Shown here piece by piece: positions 46,885-57,637 of a DNA stretch of 64,000 nt (position 1 is its first letter; each line of letters starts with the position of its first letter). Position numbers and translations under genes: made by a program. The notes under the pieces were generated by a model. That model made no database searches, had not been told where the DNA came from, and was given only the letters and a program-made list of their open reading frames with translations. Where the stretch lies: positions 154,273,701-154,337,700 of the forward strand of contig OY726557.1 in assembly GCA_963383645.1 (NCBI GenBank), read 5' to 3'. The stretch comes from Muscardinus avellanarius (Eukaryota > Chordata > Mammalia > Rodentia > Gliridae).

Positions 46885-47148
46885 TATATTTGAATATTTT
46901 GGGTGTTCTTGTTTTGTTTTGTTTTATTTTTGCAGGACCTGGGATGGAACCCAGGAGCATTCTACCTCTGAGCTACACCCCCAGCCCTAATTTTATTTTT
47001 TATTTTGAAACAGGGTCTCACTGAGTTGCAAATGGCCTCACTAAGTAGTAGCTGAGGATGGCCATTAACTGCTGTCCTCCTATATATCTCAGCCTCCCAG
47101 ATGCTAGGATTACAAGCATGTGCCACCACACTCAGCTTATATTTGATT
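46885..47148 (-). repeat. B1-dID SINE with target duplication
   Basis: Body 46925-47137, long-linker type. tatatttga recurs at 46885-46893 and 47138-47146. The tail is (GTTTT)n-like on the plus strand. Confidence 0.88.
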
Positions 47149-47330
47149 TACTTTCCTCAGAGGAATTTTATACATTTTTGTGTCACATTAATCTAGATGA
47201 TAATAAATAACCTGTTTTCATTACTAACAAGAAGATAGTTCCTTTTTTGATCATTTTTCTGTCCTTCCAGTCACCCATCTATCCATTGAGTAATAAATTC
47301 ATTTGCTATCTCTATATAAAATATGCGTAA

Positions 47331-47546
47331 TGCTTGGCATCGTGGCACATACTTGTATTCCCATCGCTTGGGAGGCTGAGACAGGAGAATTGTGCAGGTT
47401 CCAAGCCAGTCTTGGATGCTTTGTGAAGCTCTCAGCAACTTAGTGAGACCCTGTTTCCAAATAAAGTATAAAAAAAGTTTGGAAGTATAGTATGGAGGTA
47501 GAAAAGCCCCTGGGTCTCACCCCCAGTACCACAAAAAACAAACAGG
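47331..47546 (+). repeat. B1-dID SINE, long-linker subfamily
   Basis: Complete, ttggcatcgtggcacatac to ccccagtaccacaaaaa, with the double 'ttagtgag' type blocks and a gtataaaaaaagtttggaagt linker. Confidence 0.85.
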
Positions 47547-47869
47547 TATAATAAGACCAAAATAATGGAAAACCTTATTAGAAAACAAAGGAAGAATCGG
47601 GTTGCCAGCACTTTCATGAAGCTCCAAATTTATCATTCAGTAAGGAGGAAAAGAAAAGAGGTGAATCACTTACTACATGATGGACACCTTTTTGACAATT
47701 CCTGGTAGGGATAATAGAGGAACTTTCACACTCTACATTATAAGAATAGGTTAGGTAACCATTTGGAAGGATTGGAATGGGATCCTCAAATTGGACCTTC
47801 CTCCTTCAACTTCATAGGCCCAGAAATTGAAAATAGTTCTTCAACTACAAGAGTTGGTTGGATAATATA
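47547..47869. other. unique DNA
   Basis: Nothing secure. The right part may be the edge of the L1 that follows. Confidence 0.45.
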
Positions 47870-48630
47870 ATCCTTTCATTCCTAGTCTTTTAAGGGGCCT
47901 CCATACTGATCTTCATAGAGGGTGTTTTAATTTACAACCCCACCAAGAACATATAAGTATCCTTTCTTCCCATATTCTTACTAGAATTTATTATTTGTAT
48001 TCTTTATGATTGCCATTGAACTGATGTTAGTGAAAATCTCAGTGTAGTTTTACTTACATTTCCCTGATTGATAATGATGTTGAACTTTTCTCAAATATTT
48101 TTTGGCCACTTGTATTTGTTCTTTAATCCTTGGAATCTTTACAAAAATTAAAGTTTTAATATTACAGTGATAGATACATACTCAATTTACAGTAACATAA
48201 TTCTTGATATCCAAGCTATGGAACCATCCACAGTGTCATCAAAAAATAAGTGAATAAACAAAATGTGGTATAAACATACACTCGAATTGTATACTCAGCC
48301 ATTGGAAAGGAACAAAATTATGTTATTTGCAAGAAAATGAATGAAACTTTAGATTGTCATACTAAGTCAGATCAACCAGATTAAGAAAATCAAGGAGCAC
48401 ATGCTTTCTCTCATATGTGGAAACTAGAGAGAGAAAAAAAGGAAAGAGGGATCTTGTGAAATTTAAAAGAAATACCAGTAAAGTGCCCAGAGGAGAGAAG
48501 AAAGAAGGGAAAGAGGAGGTCTGTGGAAGGAAAAAAAAACAACAAATAATATTATATGCTTATGTGAATATATCACTATGAATCTCACTATCAGGTACAA
48601 GGCAGTTGAAAAAAGAGGAATTTTTTTGGA
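47870..48630 (+). mobile_element. old L1 3' end with 5' inversion
   Basis: 47870-48130 reads as antisense L1 (ctccatactgatcttcatagagg, accccaccaagaac, ttccctgattgataatgatg). 48130-48630 reads as the sense continuation (ctatggaaccatccacagtgtcatc, aaaatgaatgaaactttag, ttctctcatatgtggaaact). An inverted 5' portion joined to a sense 3' portion is the signature of twin priming in L1 insertion. Confidence 0.7.
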
Positions 48631-48774
48631 GGCCTCATATCAGAAGCCAACAGTCACTTCTTACTCTTAAAGGCTTACATTCAGTTAAATAAAAAAGTGA
48701 AAACAACACAAAAACAGTTAATACTTGTGCTAAGAATACTAGCTTGAGAAATCTACCTATGCTCTGTTCTTCAA

Positions 48775-49020
48775 ACTTCAAAACAGCCGGGCGTGGTGGC
48801 GCACGCTTGTAATCCCTGCGCTTGGGAGGCAGAGACAGGAGGATCGGGCAGGTTCGAAGCCAGCCACGCGCGCTGGCTTAGGAGACTCTGTTTCCAAATA
48901 AAAATGTAAAAATAGGTCTGGGAGTGTAGCCCGGAGGTAGAAGGGCTTCCAGGAACCCCAGTACCACCAAAAAAAACAAAACAAACAAACAAAAACAAAA
49001 ACAAAAAAAACTTCAAAACA
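48775..49020 (+). repeat. B1-dID SINE with perfect 11-bp target duplication
   Basis: Body from gccgggcgtggtggcgcacg at 48786 to cagtaccacc, then an (A/AC)-rich tail to 49009. acttcaaaaca occurs at 48775-48785 and 49010-49020 without mismatch. Short-linker subfamily, with CpGs still present in the linker hairpin (cacgcgcg). Probably one of the youngest SINEs here. The 183-codon minus-strand frame 48771-49322 is largely SINE antisense and is not a gene. Confidence 0.93.
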
Positions 49021-49652
49021 AAGGAAAAGGAAGAGAAGAAGAAAAATTCAGAATAGTTACATTTATATTTTATTTGATAGAAAGTTTCATTTCCCCCTGC
49101 TTCCAAAAGATAGCCATGTATGTAATATTTTTGCTTAGGAACACATTGTACGTAATTTTTCAAAAACAGAATCTTACAGAAGAATGGGTTTTCTTCTTTG
49201 TATTTATTTTTGCACCTCCTTATTAGGAAGATTATGTAGACTATTTTCAGACAAGAAGGGGCAAGGATGAATAATTTGGACATCAAGGAGAGCTGTTGCC
49301 TGTCCTGAGGAAGGAAGGGCATTCTGTGGCCTGATAAGCATGAGTGAGCTCCTTATTCCCAGAACTAGCTGTGTCTACTGTTTGTAAGGTTGTCAGTGAA
49401 ATGGAGAAATATCGCCCTATGGAGAAGGATCTCCTGGTTTGGCAAAGACCTACATTCCTAGAAGTGTTTAGCTCTTATTGACTTTAAACAATTATGATGA
49501 TGTGGGATTAGAATGTATGAGAATAACCAGTGCAGACAGAAGAACAGAGTGACCCCATGAAAGCCTTGAACTGTGGAAGGCTCTTAAGGATGTTTTTAAG
49601 ATCTAAAAGAAGAGATACAAATATCCTGATTGATCTTCTTCTAGCAATGTAG
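49021..49652. other. unique DNA
   Basis: No repeat recognised and no gene model supported. Confidence 0.45.
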
Positions 49653-49880
49653 AATAGGATGCTTTGTACTCTGGGCGTGGTGGCACACTCTTGTAATTCC
49701 AGTGCTTAGGAGGCGGAGACAGGAGGATTGGGCAGGTGCGAAGCCAGCCCCACTGGCTTAAGAGACCCTGTTACCAAATAAAAATATAAAAATAGGTCTG
49801 TGAGTGTAGCCCGGAGGTAGAAAGGTTTCCAGAAACCCCAGTACCACAAAATAATAAAAATAACAATAAGATGCTTTGTA
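49653..49880 (+). repeat. B1-dID SINE with 16-bp target duplication
   Basis: Short-linker subfamily. Flanks aata(g/a)gatgctttgta at 49653-49668 and 49865-49880 differ at one base. Confidence 0.9.
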
Positions 49881-50885
49881 AATTAGATTGAATATTTAAT
49901 ATACAATTATGGACTAAATAAAGTTCATCTTTACTTGTCTACAAAATAGGAGAAAGAGGTTAATTTAGCAATTTGTTGCAGAGTAAGAAATTCACTAAGT
50001 TTAAGCCACATGAAGCCTTGTGGATGTCATAGCTGGCTTCAGAAAGAAAGGTGAAACTCAATGCAAGTGAAACACAATTTTGTACATTATTATATGAAAT
50101 ATTTTCTCTCTACTTTTCAAAAGTAGAAATCATTAAAGAATTTTTGTTAAATTAGATGCTGATAGGTTTTACTACTTATAAAAGTATGCTAGTTTATTTA
50201 AAATAAACTTGTTAAATTTCTAATCTTTCAAACTACACACACATACACACATACATACTCACATACTCATGATACTCTGGCCATGCCTTTGAGCTGATTC
50301 TAAGGGTTCACACTCTTCTGTGGAAGCATGGCTTACACTGCTTTTTAGCCCTTGTTTATTCTTTTAATCATTCTTACATGGTGCATCTAGCACAAGCTTA
50401 CACGGTGGACTTGACATAATCCCTTCAGAGGTGGTATTGGTTGGTAAACCAGAGAAGTAACTTGCTTTAGTAGAAAGATAAATAGTGTCAGTTTGTAATG
50501 CCAATGACATAACTTCAAAAGTTTAATTTTAATGATTCCTTTCACACAATTTTGCCCAGGTTACAAACCACCTATTATTGATAGACTTCCATTGCTTTCA
50601 CTATAAGACTATTTGCCTACTTGAAAGGGTTTTTGTCATACTGATCTTTGAATATTTTGAACTCTTAGAAAATGCTTGGAAAGTTTTACTATTTGTTCAG
50701 TTTTGTTTGGCCTATCTTGATATTTTAAGGCAATTTAACAAAGAAGATATTATGGGGAAAGAATATAAATTAGTTTAGTGAAACTCTTCCTTGGCATACT
50801 CAGTCTGTGTCATCCTTCTTCAATCACACATACTTTTTTATATTTAGGCATTTTACTTTCACACAAGCATTTCTTTAAAAAATAT
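49881..50885. other. unique DNA
   Basis: No gene. A short CA/TACA patch lies at about 50235-50270. The 66-codon frame 50578-50778 has no recognisable motif. Confidence 0.5.
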
Positions 50886-50892
50886 ATCTATC

Positions 50893-50929
<37 letters not shown>

Positions 50930-50930
50930 A
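50886..50930. repeat. (TCTA)n microsatellite
   Basis: About 11 tetranucleotide units, abutting the T-run of a minus-strand SINE. Confidence 0.9.
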
Positions 50931-51068
50931 TTTTTTTTTTACTGAGAATAGAACCCAAAAGCATTCTACTTACAAGTTCTACCTACAAGCTTCACCTGTA
51001 GACTACAATTCTTCTATCTCAGCCTCTCAAGTATTGGTATTAGAGACATGTGTCACCATAACTAGTTT
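50931..51068 (-). repeat. B1-dID SINE, internally shortened
   Basis: ID half (gagaatagaacccaaaagcattctac) joined almost directly to the right part of B1 (tctatctcagcctctcaagtattgg). The linker and part of B1 are missing. Confidence 0.65.
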
Positions 51069-51317
51069 TTTTTAAAAAAATTCACCAATAGTGTAAGAAT
51101 TTTTGTAATTTAGTTTTATTCTTTAAATATTATATTCTTTAAGTATTATAATTGTTTTCATCTGCCTCTTTCAAACATGACTAAAGCAATTAATTTTACA
51201 GGAATAATAAAGTATTTTATGTGTATTGTCATCTCAAAACTGATGTTATTTCTGAATATTATTGCTTTTAAATTTTATCTAAAATGCCAGAGCCAAAAAA
51301 ACCCAAAAAAAACTCTT

Positions 51318-51478
51318 TGTAGTTGGGTATGGTGGCACATGTCTGTAATCTCAGTACTTGGAAGGCTGAGACAGGAAGGTTACAGATTCAAAGCCAGTAT
51401 CAGCAACTCAGCGAGATTCTCAGCAACTTGGTGAAACCATATTTCCAGATAAAAAATAAAATGGGCCGGGAATGGAAT
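51318..51478 (+). repeat. B1-dID SINE, ID half lost
   Basis: B1 half (tagttgggtatggtggcacatg) and linker up to gataaaaaataaaatgggccggg. The ID half is cut after a few bases. The frames 51177-51434 and 51323-51583 run through it and are not genes. Confidence 0.75.
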
Positions 51479-51721
51479 ATAAAAAAGTCAAAAGTGACAA
51501 ATGTAGATGCATCTGAGCACATGACCACTAGAAAGAACATTTCTATCAATATTTTGATAACCAATCTACAGGTACATTTGTGATTCTGAAATGTCAGAAC
51601 ACTGAATGTAAGCATTCTAAAACATCATTGTTTGCTTCTGGTCAGAATTTTGGCAAAATGCATGCATGGCAAGTGCCCATGCTGTTTGTTATATGCATTC
51701 GAATTTTTAAAAATTAAAGTA

Positions 51722-51723
<2 letters not shown>

Positions 51724-51761
<38 letters not shown>
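51724..51761. repeat. (GT)n microsatellite
   Basis: About 18-19 GT units in unique DNA. The Cys-Val start of the frame 51726-51962 comes from it. Confidence 0.9.
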
Positions 51762-51763
<2 letters not shown>

Positions 51764-52609
51764 ATTGCCTTTAAACACAAACAGTACATTTTTTAAGCAC
51801 CCACTGAGCCCAGCGCTGAGCATCTGTGAAAAGGCACTGAGCGCCAATAGCTTATGGATGCCAGTACATCAGAGGGGAGTCAGGCATGTGTGGTTTGTCA
51901 CAGCATGGTGGCTTTCACAGCATGAGAGAGCTGCAGAGCACTTAAGAATGAGTGCCAGCTGAAGTAACCACTGTAGGTGATCTTAAGAAATTTTATAAGA
52001 TATTTCTAAAGAAAGAGACAGGGTAGAAAATAATAGATGAGAAGTGAGCTGACAGAGCTTTTATGAGATGACAGGAACACCTGGGGACTGCAGGATGTAA
52101 CATGAAGGGCTGAGTGAGGACACTATTGCATAGGATCTGGAGTGTTTTAATAGCAGAAAGGACCTGGAGCCTTAGAAATAGGTCCTGGATTTTTCTTAAA
52201 CAATGTCATCTACTAATAAAATCTCTTCTAGACTATTGGTTCTATATAACTACTTTGTCAGATCTGATAGTATAAATTCTCCATATTTTCTTTTTAAAAA
52301 TTATCTTGGTAACTCTGAGTCCTTCATTGGATTTTATAAAATTTTAAATAGTAAAATAAAAGCTCCCTAAATTCCCCAAAATGCACCTGTAATTTTGCCT
52401 ACTAGGTATTTTATTTTGTTTATTGGTTTTACGACCTGGAATCTCCAACAAAAATGGTCTCCAAAAAACTAAAAACTGAAACTTTTGTTTCTTTCTTACT
52501 ATTAGTACTAAATCTTTTCAGTTAATCTTTACTATTGAAGTGGCTATAGATTTCTTTTTAGTAAATCTTTAAAGGAATTATCTATTGTTGTTTTCAGAAT
52601 CATCACATA
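51762..52609. other. unique DNA
   Basis: No gene. 51.78-52.16 kb is less AT-rich than its surroundings and of complex sequence, but I recognise no family. Confidence 0.45.
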
Positions 52610-53070
52610 ATTCAATGGCTAAAGAACACCACATAAATATCTATTTTCTGCTTTCTCTGTGTCTGGTATCTGAGGAAACTGCAATCACAGTGTCACTTTT
52701 TGTCCGCAGGCTCCATTTCAGCTCACTCGGTGTTCCTTGGAAGAATTCAGTTTCTAGTAGGTGGTTGAGTTGAGGCCTCAGTTGCCCACAGATCCTTGGC
52801 TGGGGGGCCACTCAATTTCTTGCAACGTGGTCCTCTCCATAGTGAGAGGGCTTTATCAAAGTGGTAAAGCAAGATAGATTGAGAAAGCAAGTGTGAGAGA
52901 TGTGAGAGATGAGAAAATAAGATTGATGCTTGGAGGTAGCCCCCATTAATTAGACCTCAGTCTACTCAATATAGTCAGTAGCTAGAGCTTACTCACAGGA
53001 GGAAGGATCACAGAGGGAAGTAATCAGGGAGCAGAGATCATGGGGAGCTATTTAAAGAGAAGTCCTTTTT
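52610..53070 (+). repeat. possible ancient interspersed repeat
   Basis: The order 'tgcaatcacagtgtc ... aggctccatttcagctcactc ... ttccttggaagaattcag ... ggcctcagttgcccac ... gtggtcctctccatagtgagaggg' resembles a common old mammalian repeat whose name I cannot fix. Near 53065-53105 a 'ttttcagataatgaaa' string is duplicated. Confidence 0.4.
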
Positions 53071-53610
53071 CAGATAATGAAAACTTTTTCAGATAATGAA
53101 ATCACTTTCCATTTCTTAGAAGTTCTTAACTTAAAGGAATGTTGGATTTAACAATACTTTTACATACTGAAACTTGCTCAACTACTTTACCTGATTGTGA
53201 CCTTTACACCAAGGTTTCATTTCTGGGATGAACTGAAAATGCTCTTGAGGCATTATTCTTTTTGAACAACTGTATTCTTATTCTACTTATTAAATTTTAC
53301 TTAGAAATTTTGCAACTATTGCAAAATAAATATTAACCTATACATTCTCTTTCCTTCATTTTGTTGTTAACTTTTGATGCTAAGATTATGCTTAAATGCA
53401 TGGGAGGGCATTTCTTTGTTCCTTATATATAGGTTAATTAGACCTATATTTTTTTCTTCATGGTTCTTGCTAGGATTTCTTTTTTCATACTTAAAAACAC
53501 TTTCAATTTCATTAATTCTACTATATTTTTCTATTTCATAATTTTCATTTTTATATTTTCCCTTTCACTATATTTATTTACTTATTTATTTATTTTATTT
53601 ATTTTTATTT
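53071..53610. other. unique AT-rich DNA
   Basis: Nothing recognised. Confidence 0.5.
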
Positions 53611-53814
53611 TTTGGTGGTACTGAGGGGGAAACCAGGGGTTTTTCTATCTGCAGGCTATATTCCCAGACCTATTTTATACTTTATTTGGAAACAATTTCT
53701 CACTAAATTGCTGAGAGCCTCACTAAGTAGCTGAGGCTGGCTTTGAAACTATGCAATCCTCCTGTCTCAGCCTCCCAAGCACTGAGATTACAAGCATGTG
53801 CCACCACACCCGAC
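53611..53814 (-). repeat. B1-dID SINE, long-linker subfamily
   Basis: Complete, preceded by an ATTT-type T-rich tail. ID half ggtggtactgagggggaaacc, B1 end caccacacccgac. Confidence 0.85.
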
Positions 53815-54370
53815 AAGTTCATTTATTTTTTACAAATACTTGAAAGGGATATTCATATCATTTTTATTTTCCCTATAAAGCCCCACATTGAGTCATTAAT
53901 TTTGCTGAGTTTTTTTATATCATTTGATATAAATAATTACTAATTTTATTCATTATTTATTTTTGACACAAAGGTTTTTAGGAATATTTTAGAAAATTTC
54001 TGAATAGTTTAGAATTTTTTAGTTTTAATAATTATTAATTTTAGATTATTTTTCTAGTCAAATAACATATCCTAAATATTTTTCTATCTTACAAATATTT
54101 TGAGGATTGCTTTGTGAATAAGCATAAGATCAAATTGGAATATATGCCACACATACATTAAAATAATTTGTAATGTTATTGATTTTGTGTTCAATATATG
54201 ACAATTAGGTCAATTAGATAATTTTGCCATGAATATCTCCTAGATGATAATATTATTAAAACTGATCACCTTCAAGAAAGGTATATTAAAAGCTCTCACT
54301 ATGAATGTACCTTTATTTCTCCTTTTAAGTATTTCATTTTGCTTAACATATCTGAAGCCATCTTATTCTA
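53815..54370. other. unique AT-rich DNA
   Basis: Nothing recognised. Confidence 0.5.
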
Positions 54371-54730
54371 TGTGTATGGACTGAATTGTCTCACAGAATT
54401 TATAAATTGAAGCCTTAACTCCCAATGTAATTGTGCACGGATATCAGGCTTTTAGGGTCAAATTAAGTTTCAATGAGGTCATGAAGGTGAGAAAGTACTA
54501 ACCCCATAAAACTGGTAACCTTACGAGGGGGGGGGGCATTTCCTGTGTGTGTATACACCAAGGGAATGTCATGGGAGGGCACAGAGAAGAAGCATCGCTA
54601 TTGCAAGCCAATACAAGAGCCCTCACTAAGAACTTAAATGGTCCTTTGATCCTGGACTTCCCACCCTCCATAATTGTGAACAATAAATCTCTGTTTTTAA
54701 AAACAATTAATGCATAGCATTATATAATGG
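54371..54730 (+). mobile_element. MaLR-type solo LTR, old
   Basis: Starts tgtgtatggactgaattgtc with 'aattgaagccttaactcccaatgtaattgtg', continues with 'aatgaggtcatgaaggtg', and ends 'cctggacttcccaccctccataattgtgaacaataaatctctg', including the aataaa signal. That order is typical of the non-autonomous ERVL-MaLR LTRs (MST/MLT1 group). The exact subfamily is not determined. No internal retroviral genes are present. Confidence 0.75.
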
Positions 54731-55659
54731 TGGCCAATGCTGATTGAGAGTAGATAGAAAAGAATTTAAATGGTTATATTCCTGAAGGATATATATCCTT
54801 TTTGAATTATACAATGTCTCAGCCTTTTTTTCCTAGTAACTCTCTGCTCTTTCGTGTATGACTTTTCCATATGCCAATATAGAAATGTTAGGTTGGTTTT
54901 GGTCAGAGTATTCATGAAATTATAATTTTCCTTCTTTAAGTTGCTTAGTCTTTTTGCACTCTTTTTACCCAAAGATAATGTAGTACAATTTTAAAATTCT
55001 ACTCAGACAATCTGTTTTTAGTTTTAGTTTTGTTATAATTACTACATAAATATGTATTAAATATAAATTATGCATATATTTGTTTATCTCAACATCTAGG
55101 TTTACCTGTCAGTACAAACTTCTATACTTTTACAGTTTGTTTTGCCACTGACTGTACTTTTTGGCTTCTTTTGAATGGCTCTTTTTATTAAATGAAAAGC
55201 TTATTTTACTAAATGACTGAAAGAGAAAATTAAATGTATTCTGAACTTAATTTACTATACTAGAAATGATTAACAATTTTCTCAACAATGTTTAAACCTT
55301 CCCACCTTTTCATATTTTGTTGCTTTAACTCTCTATATAACATTTCATTTGTCTTCTTATTGAACACAGCTACAGAATTACAAAAAATAAATCGTTTGGG
55401 TGAGCCTTAAATGTACAGACAACAACAAAAACCAAAATGTGACAGAATGCATACCATTTTCTTGGACCCTGGGTACCATAAGGATACATATTCAAAAGTG
55501 TATGTTATAAAGAGTATTTCAGTTCTCTGAATTCAAGCAGAACGGCCATTTCCTTTTACAGGTAGTACCTATCACAAAACTTGTATATACTTCTATTTCC
55601 AGATTTATCTCAGAATTGTGCCAGTCTAATCAGACATTCATTTCAAAGTTTCACTCTCG
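54731..55659. other. unique AT-rich DNA
   Basis: No gene. The 68-codon minus frame 54766-54972 has no motif. Confidence 0.5.
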
Positions 55660-55735
55660 TTTTTATTGGTGCATTGTAATCATACATCTTAACGGGGTAC
55701 AAGATGGTAGAGGCATACATGTACATATCATATTC
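55660..55735 (-). mobile_element. L1 3'UTR fragment, short
   Basis: ttttattggtgcattgtaatcatacatc then gggg...ggtagaggcatacatg, the same L1 3' end as at 6.9 kb. Only about 75 bp long. Confidence 0.7.
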
Positions 55736-56037
55736 TAGGTGGGAAATAACCACCTTCTCTAGACTGTGTTCAGAACAGAGACATAAATTCATAAAAATTG
55801 TAGGAACACTTGCAGTTATGTTGCCTATGTTCTAAACACAAATGTACTAACTCCTAAAGACAGCTTGAGTGCTTCTTTAAAAAAAATGTTACTTTTTTTA
55901 AAATTGATTTTTCAGAATCTAGGAAGAAACATAAAAGGTTAATGAAGAGACTCTGGTGACAAATAGAATCTTAACTAAATTGAATTCCTGAATTTCTTAT
56001 GATGGGCTATTAAATTATGATCAAAATAATTATTTAT
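55736..56037. other. unique DNA
   Basis: Nothing recognised. Confidence 0.5.
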
Positions 56038-56039
56038 CT

Positions 56040-56079
<40 letters not shown>

Positions 56080-56294
56080 TTTTCCTTGTGGTACTAGGGA
56101 TATAAGCCTGAAACATTCCAACTCTGAGCTACACTTGATTGATTGATTGATTGATTGATTGATTATGTTTAGAAATTTTCTCAATAGGTTGCCGAGAGCT
56201 TCATTACATTGCTGAGGCTGGCCTCAAACCTGAGACCCTCCTATCTCAGCCCCCCAAGTACTGGGATTACAAATGGGTCCCATACACTCAGCTT
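56038..56294 (-). repeat. B1-dID SINE with (CTTT)n tail and (TTGA)n linker
   Basis: (CTTT)n at 56038-56082 occupies the tail position and (TTGA)n at 56135-56164 the linker. The ID half (gtggtactagggatataagcc) lies between, and B1 runs to cactcagct at 56293. Two different microsatellites have grown at the two A-rich parts of one SINE. Confidence 0.8.
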
Positions 56295-57368
56295 TTTGTT
56301 TAATTTTAAAAATACTAAGCTTGACATTTATTTGAAAATAATTTGTTTTGTGTTATAATATCCCATTTTGATCTAGCAAACCCAAATTCTCTACCACCAG
56401 GTGAATGGCAAAAGCCCTCTATGCAATCTTTTTATTTTAATTCCAAGCTAACAAATTTTTATTGCAGTAAATCCCCTGCCCATTTTTCTGCCCCTATATC
56501 ATAAAAATAAAAAGGGAAAAATAAATTAAAAGAAGAAGATGGTGGTGGAAGAAAAGGAGAAAGAGGAAGAGGAGGAGCAGCAGCAGCAGCAACAGCAACA
56601 AGGATACCCTGAAAGGGTAGGTTTATATCCCAGAGTCCTGGGATTGAACACTATGCTTAGAAAACAAATTACCAACTGACCTTGAACTAATCATTCATTC
56701 ATTTATTCATCAAATACTTAAACTCAGTTATCCATATGCCTGTGGTAACATCAGAAGACAGGGATATAAAGGAGAATCTTGCAATCACAGTTTCTGGTAC
56801 CCGAAGCTACTCTCATTGTGCCGACTTTCTGAAGAAAAAAGATGATTACAATGTCTGTCTACATGTGTGACAACTTATCATTTTTATCTTTACTCATAAT
56901 CCTGATTCATTGGTAAGAATTTTACCTTTACTATGCCAGTAAGTCAATGAAATCTATGTTATTTCTATTTTACAAGACAATAAACTTGAATTGTAAAATG
57001 CTTAATGAATTCACCAGAATTCAGCACTGTGATATAAGCTTGGGTTAGTTTGGGTCCTGGCAGTTCTGACTATTTTGATGTTTCCACACTTCATTTCTGG
57101 CACTAGACTTACTTCGCTCAACTTTTTCTTGTGACTTACTATGTGAAAATTTTTCAGTTGCTGCTCCTTTCTACTCAAATTTGTTTGCTTTCTAGAACCT
57201 GATGGTGAATGTCTACGTGCAGATTTAAATTTGGAGCTAAAATGGACTGACAATATAAAATTGCTTATGTGGAGGTTGTTTAGTAAGTCTCATGATTTAA
57301 TTTATTATTGCTCACAAGGAATTATAAGGCAGGTAATAGATTCTTTTTTTTTTCTCTCTCTCTTTTAA
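56295..57368. other. unique DNA with purine-rich patch
   Basis: No gene. A purine-rich AAG/GGA/CAG patch lies at about 56510-56600. 56915-57005 faintly recalls MIR. The 80-codon minus frame 57011-57253 has no family features. Confidence 0.45.
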
Positions 57369-57580
57369 GAGTAAATGGAAGCCGGGTGTGGTGGCGCACG
57401 CTGGTAATCCCAGCATTTGGGAGGCTGAGACTGGAGGATCGCAGTTCGCAGACAGCCTCAGCTACTTAGTGCGGTCCTCTGCAACTCAGTGTGACCTGGT
57501 TTCAAAATAAAGAATAAAAAATAGGGCAGGGGGTGTATCTTGGAGGTCGAATGTCCCTGGGTTCCATGGTTCCATCCCCA

Positions 57581-57629
<49 letters not shown>

Positions 57630-57637
57630 TAAATGGA
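57369..57637 (+). repeat. B1-dID SINE with (AC)n tail and 11-bp target duplication
   Basis: Long-linker copy from gccgggtgtggtggcgcacg at 57380. Its tail is (AC)n at 57583-57626. The flanks ga(g/a)taaatgga at 57369-57379 and 57627-57637 enclose the microsatellite and prove it is the SINE tail. Confidence 0.92.

Noticed and set aside
48771..49322. 183-codon minus-strand frame
   Set aside because: Its C-terminal half is the translated antisense of a B1-dID SINE and its A-tail; the rest has no family features.
50886..50930. possible CRISPR-like or satellite array
   Set aside because: Simple TCTA tetranucleotides with no spacer structure. CRISPR arrays are not expected in a mammalian genome.
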